Shown in pieces: positions 32,962 through 43,213 of a DNA stretch of 64,000 nt. The number at the start of each line of letters is the position of its first letter. Position 1 is the stretch's first letter. Below the pieces are notes generated by a model. It was not told the DNA's origin. It ran no database searches and saw only the letters and a list, made by a program, of their open reading frames with translations. Position numbers and translations under genes: made by a program. The DNA is taken from the NCBI GenBank assembly GCA_011389895.1, contig JAABTN010000012.1, positions 24,656-88,655 of the forward strand, given 5' to 3'. The DNA is from Maritimibacter sp. GTDB taxonomy: Bacteria > Pseudomonadota > Alphaproteobacteria > Rhodobacterales > Rhodobacteraceae.

Positions 32962-33015
32962 TGGACCCCGCCTCGTTTCGCGTTTGTCGCTACATGAGCG
33001 GATGCAGCCGACAAG

Positions 33016-33450
33016 TCAACCGATGGGCGGCGAAGCGTCGGGGCCGGTTGGGGCGACAGGCAGGGCCTCGATAAGCACGAAAGCCTGCGCCCATGGGTGG
33101 TCATCGGTCAGCGTGACGTGAATGATCGCCTCGTGCCCGTCCGGCGTCATGGCCTTCAGCCGGTCGGCGGCCCAGCCGGTCACATGCATGACGGGTTGGC
33201 CGGTCGAGAGGTTGGTGACCGCCATGTCCTTCCACGCGATCCCCATCCTCAGCCCGGTTCCAAGCGCCTTGGAACAGGCTTCCTTCGCGGCCCAGCGTTT
33301 TGCATAGGTGCCCGGCGTGTCGGCGCGCCGTTCCGCCTTGGCCTGTTCGATCTCGGTGAACACGCGGTTGCGGAACCTGTCGCCATGCCGCTCAAGCACG
33401 CCCGCGATTCGGTCGATGTTTGCCAAATCGGTGCCGATGCCAAGGATCAT
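33016..33450 (-). CDS. acpS: holo-[acyl-carrier-protein] synthase
   Basis: A 144-aa 4'-phosphopantetheinyl transferase that charges ACP for lipid synthesis. The motifs '[14 protein letters not shown]' with Asp8, and '[14 protein letters not shown]' with Glu57, bind Mg2+ and CoA. Length and order are typical. The start lies one base after the stop of the membrane gene upstream. Confidence 0.95.
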   Translation of the reverse strand: MILGIGTDLANIDRIAGVLERHGDRFRNRVFTEIEQAKAERRADTPGTYAKRWAAKEACSKALGTGLRMGIAWKDMAVTNLSTGQPVMHVTGWAADRLKAMTPDGHEAIIHVTLTDDHPWAQAFVLIEALPVAPTGPDASPPIG

Positions 33451-33451
33451 G

Positions 33452-33856
33452 TCAGGCCTTCGACGGGGCGAGCCGGATGCCCAGCCGGTTCAGCGCGAAC
33501 TGGATCAGGGTAAGCACGACCGCCCAGAGCGCAAAGGTGCCCCAAGCGAACCCGGTGCCGAACACGAGACCCCGGGACGCCCCATAGGCGGCCCCCAGAA
33601 GCAGCAGGTTCACGGCGAGCGCGATGGCGGTCATAACGAAGGCGCCCTGCATCGCGGCCTGTCCCGACGCGCGCACGCCATGGGTTTTCACATGGTCCTG
33701 ACCCTCGATGATCGAGCCGATCAGGGGCGGCAAGGCCGCCGTGACCCCGGCCGCGGCCGGAATGTTGAAAAGCTGCGGAAGAAAGCTTAGCGCAAGCGTC
33801 GCGCCGGTGTAGACCAGCGCATAGCGCCCCAGTTTGATGTGCATACCTTGCGTCAT
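33452..33856 (-). CDS. small four-segment membrane protein (ABZJ_00895-like)
   Basis: A 134-aa protein with four hydrophobic segments (about residues 12-32, 34-52, 72-92 and 102-122), the pattern of the ABZJ_00895 family from memory. The function is unknown. It lies between pdxJ and acpS on the same strand, 87 bases after pdxJ. The ATG at 33856 or the Met five codons later (MHIKLGRY) could be the true start. Confidence 0.55.
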   Translation of the reverse strand: MTQGMHIKLGRYALVYTGATLALSFLPQLFNIPAAAGVTAALPPLIGSIIEGQDHVKTHGVRASGQAAMQGAFVMTAIALAVNLLLLGAAYGASRGLVFGTGFAWGTFALWAVVLTLIQFALNRLGIRLAPSKA

Positions 33857-33943
33857 GTCGACCCTGTCCCATCCCCGATCCGTCGCGCGAGACCCTAGTG
33901 GCGCGGCGCGGCCATGGCAATCACCGGGACAAGACCGGTGCGA

Positions 33944-34687
33944 TCAGGACCGCGCGTCGTCCATCATGCGCCGCATCTCGGCAATCGCGGCGGTCAGGCC
34001 GGAAAAAATCGCCTCGCCAATCAGGAAATGCCCGATGTTGAGCTCCTTGAGCTCTGGAAAGGCCGCGACGGGCCCCACGGTGTCATAGGTCAGCCCGTGA
34101 CCGGCATGGACCTCGAGCCCGAGAGAATGGGCAAATCCCGCCATCTCGCGCAGACGCTCAAGCTCGGCGTCGCGGGCGTCGATGTCGCCCTCGGCATGGA
34201 AATCGCAATAGGCGCCGGTGTGAAGCTCGACCACGGCGGCCCCGATACGATGGGCGGCCTCGATCTGGGGCCGGTCTGCCGCGATGAAGATCGACACCCG
34301 GCAGCCCGCGTCCTGCAACGGCGCGATGAAATGGGCCAGCCGGTTTTCTTCCCGCGCCACTTCCAGCCCGCCCTCGGTCGTGCGCTCTTCGCGTTTTTCC
34401 GGCACAAGGCAGACTGCATGCGGTTTGTGGCGCAGGGCGATGGCCTGCATCTCGTCCGTCGCCGCCATTTCGAAATTCAGGGGCACCGATAGGTCGGCCA
34501 CAAGCCGTTCGATATCCGCGTCACCGATGTGGCGTCGATCTTCGCGCAGGTGCGCGGTGATGCCATCCGCGCCCGCCTCCTCTGCCAGCTTGGCCGCGCG
34601 CACCGGGTCCGGATAAGCCGAGCCGCGCGCGTTGCGCACCGTCGCGACGTGGTCGATGTTCACCCCAAGACGCAGCTTGTCCATCAT
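33944..34687 (-). CDS. pdxJ: pyridoxine 5'-phosphate synthase (PdxJ)
   Basis: A 247-aa TIM-barrel enzyme that joins 3-amino-2-oxopropyl phosphate and deoxyxylulose 5-phosphate in vitamin B6 synthesis. '[17 protein letters not shown]' at the start, '[12 protein letters not shown]' and '[14 protein letters not shown]' are the family landmarks. Two Met codons open the frame; the first overlaps the stop of the DUF2062 gene (ATGA). Confidence 0.96.
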   Translation of the reverse strand: MMDKLRLGVNIDHVATVRNARGSAYPDPVRAAKLAEEAGADGITAHLREDRRHIGDADIERLVADLSVPLNFEMAATDEMQAIALRHKPHAVCLVPEKREERTTEGGLEVAREENRLAHFIAPLQDAGCRVSIFIAADRPQIEAAHRIGAAVVELHTGAYCDFHAEGDIDARDAELERLREMAGFAHSLGLEVHAGHGLTYDTVGPVAAFPELKELNIGHFLIGEAIFSGLTAAIAEMRRMMDDARS

Positions 34688-35328
34688 GTCTCGTCCTCCT
34701 CAACACGCGCCGCATTCGCCGCCATGCGTTTTTCATACCGTTTGCGGATCCGTTTCACCCGCTGTTTCTGATAGGCCGTGATCACCGGTCGGGACAAGAC
34801 ATAGGCGACGATGGCCGCGATCAGGCCGGGGATGATGCCGCCGATGAGATAGGGCAGGAACACCCGGTCATAGAAAACGATCAGGCTGTCCCAATGCGCT
34901 TCGCGCGGGGTGAAGATGGCAAGGAAATTGTGCCAGATGTCGCTGCTTGCCCGCCCGAAGCTGTCCACCACCTGATACAGGCGCACTTCGCGGACGGGCT
35001 GCCCCAGAAGGGTCGATCCGAACCTGAGCGCGATGCCCGCGATCAACGGGAAGGTCAGGGGGTTTCCCACGAAGGTCGCAAGAATGGCGGCAAGGTAATT
35101 GCCCCGGATCATCCAGGCCAACAAAAGCGCACCGGCGATATGCAGGCCGAAAAGCGGTGTGAACGTCACGAAAACACCCGCCGCGATGCCGCGCGAAATG
35201 CGATGCGCCGGGTCCGGAAGGCGCCTCAGGCGATACAGGACATAGCGCCCGGCACGATACCAGCCACCGCGCGGATAGAAGAATTCGCCAAAGATGCGCA
35301 GGTAGGAACGCGGATTGCGTTTGAACAC
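34684..35328 (-). CDS. DUF2062 membrane protein
   Basis: A 214-aa protein with the DUF2062 pattern: '[19 protein letters not shown]', '[19 protein letters not shown]' and '[18 protein letters not shown]', with about four membrane segments and a basic C-terminal tail. The function is unknown. It is 21 bases downstream of the rsh stop region and overlaps pdxJ, so it belongs to the rsh-pdxJ transcript. Confidence 0.88.
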   Translation of the reverse strand: MFKRNPRSYLRIFGEFFYPRGGWYRAGRYVLYRLRRLPDPAHRISRGIAAGVFVTFTPLFGLHIAGALLLAWMIRGNYLAAILATFVGNPLTFPLIAGIALRFGSTLLGQPVREVRLYQVVDSFGRASSDIWHNFLAIFTPREAHWDSLIVFYDRVFLPYLIGGIIPGLIAAIVAYVLSRPVITAYQKQRVKRIRKRYEKRMAANAARVEEDET

Positions 35329-35349
35329 GTTCGGCCACCTTTCGTCTGT

Positions 35350-37473
35350 TTATGGCGCGCGGGCCAGGTCCCGGTGCCGTTTGATCTGGGCCACTTCGGT
35401 CTCTGCCTCGAGAACCAGCATGACGGCATGCAGATGCTCTATATCGCGCAGGTCGACATCGAGAAGAATTTTGAAGTAATCCGGCTTCCGGTCGATGAAG
35501 TGCAGGTCCGAGATATTGGCCTTCTGCTCGCCAATCAATGTGCAGATATGCCCCAGAACGCCGGCATCGTTCGTGATGGTGATTTCCAGCGTCACGGCAT
35601 GCACCGGCGGATGCGTGCCGGAATGCCAATGCACATCGACCCAGCGGGAACTGTCATCCTCGACATTGCTCAGCGCGAGACAGTCGATGGCGTGAACCAT
35701 CACGCCTTTGCCGCGATAGGTGATGCCGACGATCCTTTCGCCCGGCACAGGCTGACAACATTGCGCGCGGGTATAGCTCTGATCAGGTTGAAGCCCGATC
35801 ACGGCGCGTTCCATCACCACGGCCTCGCGCCCCTTCGACGCATCGGGATAGAGAAGCGCCACGACATCGCGGGCGGCGAGATCGGCGGACCCGAGGCGGG
35901 CCAAAAGCTCATCCCCGTCGCGCAGGCCAAGCTGCTTTGCTGCCGTCGACAGGGCCTTGTCCGTCGCCTTGCGCCCGACGTGGTCGAAGGCGACCCGTGC
36001 CAGTTCACGCCCCAACTTGATGAACCGCTCCCGGTCCTCTTCGCGCAGCCGCCTTCGAATGGCGCTCTTGGCCCGGCCGGTGACTGCGATGTCGAGCCAC
36101 GTTGCCTGTGGGCTCTGGCCCTCGGCGGTGATGATTTCGACCGATTGGCCGTTCTTGATCCGGGTCCAAAGCGGCACGCGGATGCTGTCGACGCGCGCGC
36201 CCACGCAGCTATCGCCGACCCGCGTGTGAACCGCGTAGGCGAAATCGAGCGGCGTTGCCCCGCGCGGCAGCTTGACCACCTCGCCCTTCGGGGTGAAGCA
36301 GAACACCTTGTCGGCATACATTTCGAGTTTGACGTTCTCGAGAAACTCGTCGTGATCCTCGGCATTCTCGAACCGCTCGGTCAGGCTGGCGATCCATTTC
36401 GCCGGGTCTACGGCAAAGGGGTTCTCGGCGCGCACCCCGTCCTTGTAGGACCAATGCGCGGCGACCCCGGATTCGGCCACGTCATGCATCTGCCGGGTGC
36501 GAATTTGAATTTCCACGCGTTTGCCGTCGCGCCCCGAAACCGTGGTGTGGATCGACCGGTAGCCGTTCGATTTCGGCTGGCTGATATAATCCTTGAACCG
36601 GCCCGGCACCGACCGCCAGCGTTGGTGCACCGCGCCCAGAACCCGGTAACAATCCGCCTCGTTCTCGGTGATCACGCGAAACCCGTAGGTGTCCGACAGG
36701 CGCGAGAAGCTTTGATCTTTCTCCTGCATCTTGCGCCAGATGGAATAGGGTTTCTTGGCCCGGCCAAACACCTCGGCGTGAATATCCGCCGCATCAAGTT
36801 CCTTGCGAATGTCCTTGGTGATCTTCTCGATCACGTCCCCCGATTCCTGTTGCAACCGGATGAAGCGGCGAATGATCGAGGTTCGGGCTTCGGGGTTGAG
36901 CACGTGGAATGCGAGGTCTTCCAATTCCTCCCGCATCCATTGCATCCCCATGCGGCCCGCGAGCGGCGCGAAGATATCCATCGTCTCGCGCGCCTTTTGC
37001 AGCTGCTTCTCGGGCCGCATCGCGCGGATCGTGCGCATGTTGTGCAAACGGTCGGCGATCTTCACGAGGATCACCCGCAGATCCTTCGACATGGCCATGA
37101 AGAGCTTGCGGAAATTCTCGGCCTGCTTGGTCTCGGTCGAGGACAACTGAAGGTTGGTCAGCTTGGTGACCCCATCCACCAGTTCGGCGATCTCGTCGCC
37201 GAAGGTGCCCGAGATTTCGGAATAGGTCGATCCGGTGTCCTCGATCGTGTCGTGCAACAGCGCGGTGATGATCGTGGCATCGTCCAGCCGCTGTTCGGCG
37301 AGAACATGCGCGACGGCGAGGGGATGGGTGAAATAGGGCTCGCCGGAATGGCGATACTGCCCCTCATGCATGCGCCGCCCGTAGTCGAAGGCGGCGCGAA
37401 TGAGTTCGGAATTTGATTTTGGGTTGTAGGCGCGGACCTTCGCGACAAGCTCTTCGGGAGATAGCTCGCTCAT
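35350..37473 (-). CDS. rsh: bifunctional (p)ppGpp synthetase/hydrolase (RSH)
   Basis: A 707-aa protein. The N-terminal HD hydrolase has 'ALLHDTIEDT' (His74-Asp75). The synthetase domain has the RFKDY-type motif of bifunctional enzymes, followed by 'SNGYRSIHTTVSG'. TGS ('AVHTRVGDSCVGARV') and C-terminal ACT regions ('EITITNDAGVLGHICTLIGE') complete it. It sets ppGpp levels in starvation. It lies 21 bases after rpoZ, whose product omega binds ppGpp in RNA polymerase. Confidence 0.97.
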   Translation of the reverse strand: MSELSPEELVAKVRAYNPKSNSELIRAAFDYGRRMHEGQYRHSGEPYFTHPLAVAHVLAEQRLDDATIITALLHDTIEDTGSTYSEISGTFGDEIAELVDGVTKLTNLQLSSTETKQAENFRKLFMAMSKDLRVILVKIADRLHNMRTIRAMRPEKQLQKARETMDIFAPLAGRMGMQWMREELEDLAFHVLNPEARTSIIRRFIRLQQESGDVIEKITKDIRKELDAADIHAEVFGRAKKPYSIWRKMQEKDQSFSRLSDTYGFRVITENEADCYRVLGAVHQRWRSVPGRFKDYISQPKSNGYRSIHTTVSGRDGKRVEIQIRTRQMHDVAESGVAAHWSYKDGVRAENPFAVDPAKWIASLTERFENAEDHDEFLENVKLEMYADKVFCFTPKGEVVKLPRGATPLDFAYAVHTRVGDSCVGARVDSIRVPLWTRIKNGQSVEIITAEGQSPQATWLDIAVTGRAKSAIRRRLREEDRERFIKLGRELARVAFDHVGRKATDKALSTAAKQLGLRDGDELLARLGSADLAARDVVALLYPDASKGREAVVMERAVIGLQPDQSYTRAQCCQPVPGERIVGITYRGKGVMVHAIDCLALSNVEDDSSRWVDVHWHSGTHPPVHAVTLEITITNDAGVLGHICTLIGEQKANISDLHFIDRKPDYFKILLDVDLRDIEHLHAVMLVLEAETEVAQIKRHRDLARAP

Positions 37474-37494
37474 GGCCGTGCGTCAGGTCGGGGG

Positions 37495-37851
37495 TCAGCC
37501 CTGACCCTGTGCCTCCATGAGCGCGCGAAGCAGCTTCTCGTCGGTCATGTCGTCATCGTCGGGCTTGTCCGGCGTTTCCTGACCCATGAGCAGCGCCATC
37601 TGGTCATCTTCCGGCTCATCGACTTCGATCTGGGTCTGGTTGCTTTCGATCATCCGTTCCTGAAGCGCATCCGCCGTCTGGGTTTCATCGGCGATCTCAC
37701 GCAGGGCGACGACCGGATTCTTGTCGTTGTCGCGATCCACGGTGACCGGGGAACCGGACGAGATTTCGCGCGCACGATGTGCGGCGAGCATCACCAGATC
37801 AAATCGGTTCGGAACCTTGTCAACGCAGTCTTCAACCGTCACGCGGGCCAT
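37495..37851 (-). CDS. rpoZ: RNA polymerase omega subunit
   Basis: A 118-aa protein. The omega motif '[20 protein letters not shown]' followed by '[12 protein letters not shown]' is intact; a long acidic tail (from about residue 80) is typical of Rhodobacterales. Omega stabilises the polymerase beta' subunit. The start is the ATG at 37851; the frame is open four codons further. rsh follows. Confidence 0.96.
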   Translation of the reverse strand: MARVTVEDCVDKVPNRFDLVMLAAHRAREISSGSPVTVDRDNDKNPVVALREIADETQTADALQERMIESNQTQIEVDEPEDDQMALLMGQETPDKPDDDDMTDEKLLRALMEAQGQG

Positions 37852-38013
37852 CAGGGTCTCCAATCATCAGAAGCGTGTGAACGCGCGTTCTATGCGGATC
37901 ATGGGCGAATGACAAGGGGAATCCATGGGTTCAAACGGGTCAATCAGCGGCATTTTGCCTTTTTTCGCAGGCCTTCCGCCCCGATTTTGCGCAGGCTGTG
38001 CCGGCTGCTACGG

Positions 38014-38601
38014 TCACAGAGGTTTCACGACCGCGACCTCGTCCGGGGGCAGATCGGCCAGCATGTCGCGGATCGTCTTGCCCAACAGCGGGTGGTGCCA
38101 ATCCGGCGCCACGTCCGCGGCGGGCACGAGAACAAAGGCCCTGTCCTGCATCCTCGGATGGGGCAGCAAGAGCGTTTCGGGGGCGGATTTTCGCTGAGCC
38201 TCGAACGGCATCTCGACCCATTCACGAAGCGTGGGCTGGTCAGGCAGGATTTTTTGGTCCATCGTGAGCAGATCGAGATCGAGCGTCCGATTGGTCCAGC
38301 GCACAGCGCGTTGCCGGTCGAAATCCGCCTCGATTGCGTGGAGGCAGGACAGGACTGCGTCGGCTGCAATGTGGCTTTCACACAGGGCAACGGCGTTCAC
38401 GACATCAGGTTCCGCACCAGCGGGCACGAAAGGAGACTGGAACAGGCGACTTCGGGCGACGAGAGTGATCGGCCCGCGGTCCAACGAGGACAAAGCAGCG
38501 TTAACCGTATCAACAGGACCACCGGCGTGTGACGTTGCGTTACTGCCCAGGGCGACCAAAAAGGTGCCCTCGCGTAAACCGGGACTTGTGTCTTGTGGCA
38601 T
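38014..38601 (-). CDS. folK: 2-amino-4-hydroxy-6-hydroxymethyldihydropteridine pyrophosphokinase
   Basis: A 195-aa folate enzyme that transfers pyrophosphate from ATP to hydroxymethyldihydropterin. The signature 'RWTNRTLDLDLLTMD' and 'LPHPRMQDRAFVLVPAADVA' are intact, with 'TFLVALGSN' near the start. It lies upstream of rpoZ on the same strand (162-base gap) and is divergent from the NYN-domain gene across 99 bases. Confidence 0.93.
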   Translation of the reverse strand: MPQDTSPGLREGTFLVALGSNATSHAGGPVDTVNAALSSLDRGPITLVARSRLFQSPFVPAGAEPDVVNAVALCESHIAADAVLSCLHAIEADFDRQRAVRWTNRTLDLDLLTMDQKILPDQPTLREWVEMPFEAQRKSAPETLLLPHPRMQDRAFVLVPAADVAPDWHHPLLGKTIRDMLADLPPDEVAVVKPL

Positions 38602-38700
38602 GGGCTTCGCTCCTTATGTTCCGCGCAGATTCGTCGGTGCCATATTTTTTCGCTTACCACTCACGGCAGCACCGGCGAACAGAATTCGGAAGGATGGATT

Positions 38701-39288
38701 ATGTTCTACAAGGATGAGCGCCTTGCGCTCTTCATTGATGGCTCGAACCTTTTCGCAGCGGGTAAATCGCTCGGGTTCGACATCGACTACAAACTCTTGC
38801 GACAGGAGTTCATGCGCCGCGGAAAGCTTCTGCGCGCGTTCTACTATACCGCGCTTTTGGAGAATGACGAATATTCGCCGATTCGCCCGCTTGTCGATTG
38901 GCTCCACTACAACGGCTTCACCATGGTGACGAAGCCCGCCAAGGAGTTCACGGATTCTATGGGGCGGCGCAAGGTGAAGGGCAACATGGATATCGAGCTT
39001 TCGGTCGATGCCATGGAGATCGCGCCCTTCGTCGATCACATCGTGCTGTTTTCCGGCGATGGCGATTTTCGCCCACTTGTCGAAGGGTTGCAGCGCAAGG
39101 GCGTGCGCGTGTCGGTCGTTTCAACGATCCGAAGCCAACCGCCGATGATCGCGGATGAGCTGCGGCGCCAGGCCGACAATTTCATCGAGCTCAACGATCT
39201 GAAGGATGTGATCGGACGCCCGCCGCGCGAAGATCAGCGCCTGTCGAACGATCATGAGGAAGACGAGGAGCAAGACGAAGACGCCTGA
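38701..39288 (+). CDS. NYN-domain (LabA/DUF88) protein
   Basis: A 195-aa protein with a PIN-like NYN fold: 'LALFIDGSNLFAAGKSLG' and 'DIELSVDAMEIAPFVDHIVLFSGDGDFRPLV' (in parts), where the Asp residues would bind a metal. Such proteins are predicted RNases; LabA/DUF88 members have diverse roles. The tail is acidic and low in complexity. ATG 38701 follows GAAGGATGG; an upstream open frame has no such site. A strong terminator follows. Confidence 0.85.
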   Translation: MFYKDERLALFIDGSNLFAAGKSLGFDIDYKLLRQEFMRRGKLLRAFYYTALLENDEYSPIRPLVDWLHYNGFTMVTKPAKEFTDSMGRRKVKGNMDIELSVDAMEIAPFVDHIVLFSGDGDFRPLVEGLQRKGVRVSVVSTIRSQPPMIADELRRQADNFIELNDLKDVIGRPPREDQRLSNDHEEDEEQDEDA

Positions 39289-39310
39289 CCGCGTCATCTG
39301 ACGACATTGG

Positions 39311-39345
39311 AAACACCCGGCCAGTCGCGGTCGGGTGTTTTCGTT
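39311..39345 (+). terminator. rho-independent terminator after the NYN gene
   Basis: AAACACCCG ... CGGGTGTTT pairs nine bases, extends inward by GCC/GGT through a G-U pair, and has an AGTCGC loop. It ends in TTTTCG on +. It lies about 25 bases after the NYN stop and before ispH, so ispH should have its own promoter. Confidence 0.85.
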
Positions 39346-39464
39346 TGCGCCGCATCCGCAACGCGGGATGTGACCCACCCGCCCAAAGGCGCGCAGGCGT
39401 GAACACCGGCCCCTAGACCTCGGCCCGTGTTTTTATTACCTCTGGACCCGAACAGGAGCGCGAC

Positions 39465-40415
39465 ATGACCAAAGACCCCTTGACCCTCGTCCTCGCGGCC
39501 CCGCGCGGTTTCTGCGCCGGTGTCGACCGGGCCATCAAGATCGTCGAAATGGCGATCGAGAAATGGGGCGCGCCGATCTATGTGCGCCACGAGATCGTGC
39601 ACAACAAATTCGTCGTCGACAGCCTGCGCGCCCAAGGTGCGGTCTTTGTCGAGGAGCTGGAAGAATGTCCCGATGACCGACCGGTGATCTTTTCCGCACA
39701 CGGCGTGCCGAAAGCCGTGCCCGCCGAGGCCGCCAAGCGCGAAATGATCTATGTCGATGCCACCTGTCCGCTGGTTTCCAAGGTTCATATCGAGGCCGAG
39801 CGTCACCACGCCAACGGGCTTCAGATGGTGATGATCGGGCACGAAGGCCATCCGGAAACCATCGGCACCATGGGCCAGCTTCCCGATGGCGAGGTTTTGC
39901 TGGTCGAAACGGTCGAGGACGTGGCGAAGATCGCGCCGCGTGATCCCGAGCAGTTGGCCTTCATCACCCAGACCACCCTGTCGGTCGATGACACCATCGA
40001 CATCGTCGCGGCGCTCAAGGCCCGCTTTCCGGCGATCATCGGCCCGCACAAGGAAGACATTTGTTACGCCACCACCAACCGGCAAGAGGCGGTGAAGGCC
40101 ATCGCGCCGAAGGTGGACGCGCTGCTTGTCATCGGCGCACCCAACAGCTCGAATTCCCGCCGGCTGGTGGAAGTCGGCGCCTCGGCCGGATGCAGCTATT
40201 CGCAGTTGGTGGGCCGCGCGGATGAAATCGACTGGCGCGCGCTGGACGGGGCAAAAGCCGTTGGGATCACCGCCGGGGCCTCGGCCCCCGAGGTGCTGAT
40301 TGACGAGGTGATCCAAGCCTTCAAGGATCGCTATGACGTGACCGTGGACATGGTGGAAACCGCCAAGGAAAACGTCGAGTTCAAGGTGCCGCGCGCTCTG
40401 CGCGAACCGGCGTGA
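39465..40415 (+). CDS. ispH: 4-hydroxy-3-methylbut-2-enyl diphosphate reductase (IspH)
   Basis: A 316-aa [4Fe-4S] enzyme that makes IPP and DMAPP, the last step of the MEP pathway. The three cluster Cys are Cys17 ('[10 protein letters not shown]'), Cys101 ('[12 protein letters not shown]') and Cys200 ('[11 protein letters not shown]'). The His/Glu pair for substrate lies in '[13 protein letters not shown]'. AGGAG precedes the ATG. A DUF3429 gene follows after 40 bases. Confidence 0.97.
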   Translation: MTKDPLTLVLAAPRGFCAGVDRAIKIVEMAIEKWGAPIYVRHEIVHNKFVVDSLRAQGAVFVEELEECPDDRPVIFSAHGVPKAVPAEAAKREMIYVDATCPLVSKVHIEAERHHANGLQMVMIGHEGHPETIGTMGQLPDGEVLLVETVEDVAKIAPRDPEQLAFITQTTLSVDDTIDIVAALKARFPAIIGPHKEDICYATTNRQEAVKAIAPKVDALLVIGAPNSSNSRRLVEVGASAGCSYSQLVGRADEIDWRALDGAKAVGITAGASAPEVLIDEVIQAFKDRYDVTVDMVETAKENVEFKVPRALREPA

Positions 40416-40455
40416 TCGCCCTGCTTCGGGCACCGCGTCCTGTCACGGAGTTCCC

Positions 40456-40887
40456 ATGAAAAACATTCCCCGCGTCCCGCTTACCTTGGGTCTTGCCGGG
40501 CTTTTGCCCTTCGTCTGGGGGCTCGTCACCTCCTACGCACCGGTGACCTGGATCAGTGATTATTTCATTGGCTACGGCGTGTTGGCAGATTACGCCATGA
40601 TCATCCTGCCCTTCATGTCTGGCGCGATCTGGGGTTTTGCCACGCGCGCCACGGGCCGGCAGGCCGCCACACTATACACGCTGTCGGTGATCCCCGCGCT
40701 CTGGGCATTCTTTTTCATCCTCGGTGAATACGCGCTCTTGTCTGCCGCGGTCGGGTTCGTCGTGCTTCTGCCCATCGACAATGCCGCGATGAAATCCGGC
40801 CTCGCGCCGCCATGGTGGATGCGTCTGCGGCTCATGCTTACGGCGGTGGTCGTGGTCTGTCTTGTCGGCGGTCATTTCGCGGGATGA
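40456..40887 (+). CDS. DUF3429 membrane protein
   Basis: A 143-aa protein with five hydrophobic segments, resembling DUF3429: 'LTLGLAGLLPFVWGLVTSY' and 'DYAMIILPFMSGAIWGFATRA'. The function is unknown. It overlaps the methyltransferase start (ATGA), so it belongs to the ispH-rnhA transcript. Confidence 0.8.
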   Translation: MKNIPRVPLTLGLAGLLPFVWGLVTSYAPVTWISDYFIGYGVLADYAMIILPFMSGAIWGFATRATGRQAATLYTLSVIPALWAFFFILGEYALLSAAVGFVVLLPIDNAAMKSGLAPPWWMRLRLMLTAVVVVCLVGGHFAG

Positions 40888-41471
40888 GTGCGGATCGCGA
40901 AACGCTCACGGTTTATGAGGATCAGGTTCAGGCCTATGCAGAGCGCGTCGCCAATGACGCGGTTCCGGGGCTGGAGGCCTTTCTCGACATGCTGCCCGCC
41001 GGGGGGCGTCTGCTCGATCTTGGCTGTGGTCCGGGCCACGTGGCACGGGTGATGATCGAGGCCGGGTTTGGCGTTGATGCCACGGATGCCAGCCCCGCGA
41101 TGGTCGCCGCGGCCCGTGACGCGGGGGTGCCCGCGCGCGTGGCGACGTTTGACGAGATCGCGGGCGAAGATGTCTATGATGGCGTGTGGGCCAATTTTTC
41201 GCTCCTCCACGCGCCGCGCGCGGCCTTTCCATTCCATCTCATGGCGATACACCGGGCACTGAAACCCGGCGGCCTCTTGCACATCGGCATGAAACTGGGC
41301 GATGGGGAGGGTCGCGACCGATTGGGTCGGTTCTACACCTACTACACCGAGGATGATCTGGTGCGCCATCTGACCATGACCGGCTTCACCCCGGGGGCGA
41401 CGTTTCGCGGATCCGGCATCGGGTTGGAGGGCACCCGGCAACCGTGGATCTGGGTGCAAGCCCATGGTTGA
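40884..41471 (+). CDS. class I SAM-dependent methyltransferase
   Basis: A 195-aa protein with the Rossmann SAM-binding motif '[20 protein letters not shown]' and '[18 protein letters not shown]'. The substrate cannot be read. The ATG at 40884 overlaps the DUF3429 stop, and the gene overlaps rnhA by eight bases. It is a good example of a small, unassigned methyltransferase. Confidence 0.85.
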   Translation: MSADRETLTVYEDQVQAYAERVANDAVPGLEAFLDMLPAGGRLLDLGCGPGHVARVMIEAGFGVDATDASPAMVAAARDAGVPARVATFDEIAGEDVYDGVWANFSLLHAPRAAFPFHLMAIHRALKPGGLLHIGMKLGDGEGRDRLGRFYTYYTEDDLVRHLTMTGFTPGATFRGSGIGLEGTRQPWIWVQAHG

Positions 41472-41913
41472 TCTCGTCGCCCACACCGATGGGGCCTGTT
41501 CCGGTAACCCGGGGCCGGGCGGCTGGGGGGTGCTGCTTCAGGCCCACGATGGCGACACGGTGGTGAAAGAGCGCGCCCTGTCGGGGGGCGAGGCCGCGAC
41601 CACCAACAACCGGATGGAGCTGATGGCCGCGATCATGGCGCTTGAAACGTTGGAACGCCCCTCGTCCCTGACCATCGTCACCGATTCGGCCTATGTGAAG
41701 AACGGCGTGACGGGTTGGATCCACGGCTGGAAACGCAACGGGTGGAAGACCTCGAACAAGAAGCCGGTGAAGAACGTCGAGCTTTGGCAGCGTCTCGATA
41801 CCGCGCAGGCACGCCATGACGTGACATGGAAGTGGATCAAGGGCCACGCCGGGCACACCGAGAACGAACGCGCCGACGCGCTGGCGCGCGAAGGCATGGC
41901 CCCGTTCAAGTGA
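41464..41913 (+). CDS. rnhA: ribonuclease HI
   Basis: A 149-aa RNase H that cuts RNA in RNA-DNA hybrids. The catalytic residues are Asp9 ('[17 protein letters not shown]'), Glu52 ('NRMELMAA'), Asp74 ('[11 protein letters not shown]') and Asp138 ('ENERADALA'), with His128 in 'IKGHAGH'. It ends the ispH transcript. Its TGA abuts the TCA of the GlsB-like gene's stop, making TGATCA. Confidence 0.96.
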   Translation: MVDLVAHTDGACSGNPGPGGWGVLLQAHDGDTVVKERALSGGEAATTNNRMELMAAIMALETLERPSSLTIVTDSAYVKNGVTGWIHGWKRNGWKTSNKKPVKNVELWQRLDTAQARHDVTWKWIKGHAGHTENERADALAREGMAPFK

Positions 41914-42147
41914 TCACTTCACGAAGGCATTCCACGCCCAGATCAGGACCAAGGCCCCAAGCACCGCGCCGATAAACCCAAACGCCACCGTGCCGACCGC
42001 GATCAGGAACCGCAGCAACAGCCCGCCCAAAAGCGCACCGAGAACCCCGATCCCCACGGTTGTGAGAATGTCGGTCTCAAGCCGCATGATCCGGGTCGCT
42101 ACGAACCCGGCAGCCGCCCCGATGATGAGATAAAACAAAACGATCAT
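41914..42147 (-). CDS. GlsB/YeaQ/YmgE-family small membrane protein
   Basis: A 77-aa protein with three hydrophobic Gly-rich segments: 'LIIGAAAGFVATRIMRLETD', 'VGIGVLGALLGGLLLRF' and 'FGFIGAVLGALVLIWAW'. The family (transglycosylase-associated protein) is linked to stress responses but has no defined activity. It is convergent with rnhA with no spacer. Confidence 0.85.
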   Translation of the reverse strand: MIVLFYLIIGAAAGFVATRIMRLETDILTTVGIGVLGALLGGLLLRFLIAVGTVAFGFIGAVLGALVLIWAWNAFVK

Positions 42148-42196
42148 GGGGCCATGCTATCACCCCATGATCGTCTTCGTGCAACATTTATCCGCG

Positions 42197-42214
42197 TGAC
42201 GCGCCCCCGCGTCA
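42197..42214. terminator. hairpin at the end of the hydroquinone reductase gene
   Basis: TGACGCG-CCCC-CGCGTCA pairs seven bases. The reductase stop codon (TGA on -) lies inside the right-hand arm. There is no T run on either strand, so it is at best a weak terminator. Confidence 0.3.
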
Positions 42215-43213
42215 GGCCGACTTGGCATCCGGGAACTGCCGGTCACGGCCATGCGGTTCGCTCCAGTCGATGCGCGGGCCGATCGGGATGATGCGGAACG
42301 GATTCACGCTTTCATGGCTGTAATGGTAGTGCCGGATGTAGTGGTCCGGGCGATCCGTCCCGGACACGCCGGGCCATTGGTAAAGCTCACGCGCATAGGC
42401 CCAGAGGTTCGGAAAATCGACAAGCCGGTTCCGGTTGCATTTGAAATGCCCGTGATAGACCGCATCGAACCTGAGAAGCGTTGTGATCAGCCGCCAATCG
42501 GCCTCGGTCACCGTGTCACCAACAAGGTAGCGCTGCTGCGAGAGCCGCGCTTCGAGCCAATCGAGCGCGTCGAAAAGCGTGGTCACCGCGGTGTCATAGG
42601 CGTCTTGCGACGTGGCGAAGCCGGATTTGTAGACCCCGTTGTTCACCTCGTCATAGATGCGGGCATTCACCTCGTCGATTTCGCTGCGCAGTGCCTCGGG
42701 ATAGAAATCCTGCGTGTCGCCGGTGATGTCGTTGAACGCCGAATTGAACATGCGAATGATCTCGGCTGATTCGTTCGACACGATTTTTCCGGTCGCCTTG
42801 TCCCACAGGACCGGAACGGTCACGCGGCCCGACACCTTGGGGTCGGCCTCGGTATAAATCTCGCGCATGTAGGTCTTGCCAAACAGGTGGTCGCCGGTCG
42901 CGCCCGGGAAATCTTCGGCAAAGGTCCAGCCGTCGTCCAGCATGTCGGGGTGGACCACCGAAACGCTGATGTGATCGTCCAACTGCTTGAGACTGCGGAA
43001 AATCAGCGTGCGATGCGCCCAAGGGCAGGCATAGGACACGTAAAGATGATAGCGCCCGCTTTCGGCCTTGAACCCGCCGTCGCCCGATGGCCCGGGTGAT
43101 CCATCCGCCGTGATCCAGTTTCGAAATGTCGTGACAGATCGTTTGAAATCGCCCCCGCTGCTCAGCGCTGCGAGAGATTGTTGTTTCCATTCACCTTGAT
43201 CGAGATGACCCAT
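42212..43213 (-). CDS. yqjG: glutathionyl-hydroquinone reductase (YqjG/ECM4 type)
   Basis: A 333-aa Xi-class glutathione transferase that reduces glutathionyl-hydroquinones. The active-site Cys63 lies in 'YVSYACPWAHRTLI', the family hallmark, and the C-terminal helical domain has 'GDTVTEADWRLITTLLRFDAVYHGHFKCN' in parts. ATG 43213 has AAAGGAGG five bases upstream. It is separated from the cobalamin operon by a 127-base stretch with little sign of coding. Confidence 0.95.
   Translation of the reverse strand: MGHLDQGEWKQQSLAALSSGGDFKRSVTTFRNWITADGSPGPSGDGGFKAESGRYHLYVSYACPWAHRTLIFRSLKQLDDHISVSVVHPDMLDDGWTFAEDFPGATGDHLFGKTYMREIYTEADPKVSGRVTVPVLWDKATGKIVSNESAEIIRMFNSAFNDITGDTQDFYPEALRSEIDEVNARIYDEVNNGVYKSGFATSQDAYDTAVTTLFDALDWLEARLSQQRYLVGDTVTEADWRLITTLLRFDAVYHGHFKCNRNRLVDFPNLWAYARELYQWPGVSGTDRPDHYIRHYHYSHESVNPFRIIPIGPRIDWSEPHGRDRQFPDAKSA

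Noticed and set aside
34894..37416. Large open frame (840 codons) on + across rsh
   Set aside because: It lies opposite the clear rsh gene, is rich in Arg, His and Gly, and matches no family. It is a shadow of GC-rich coding DNA.
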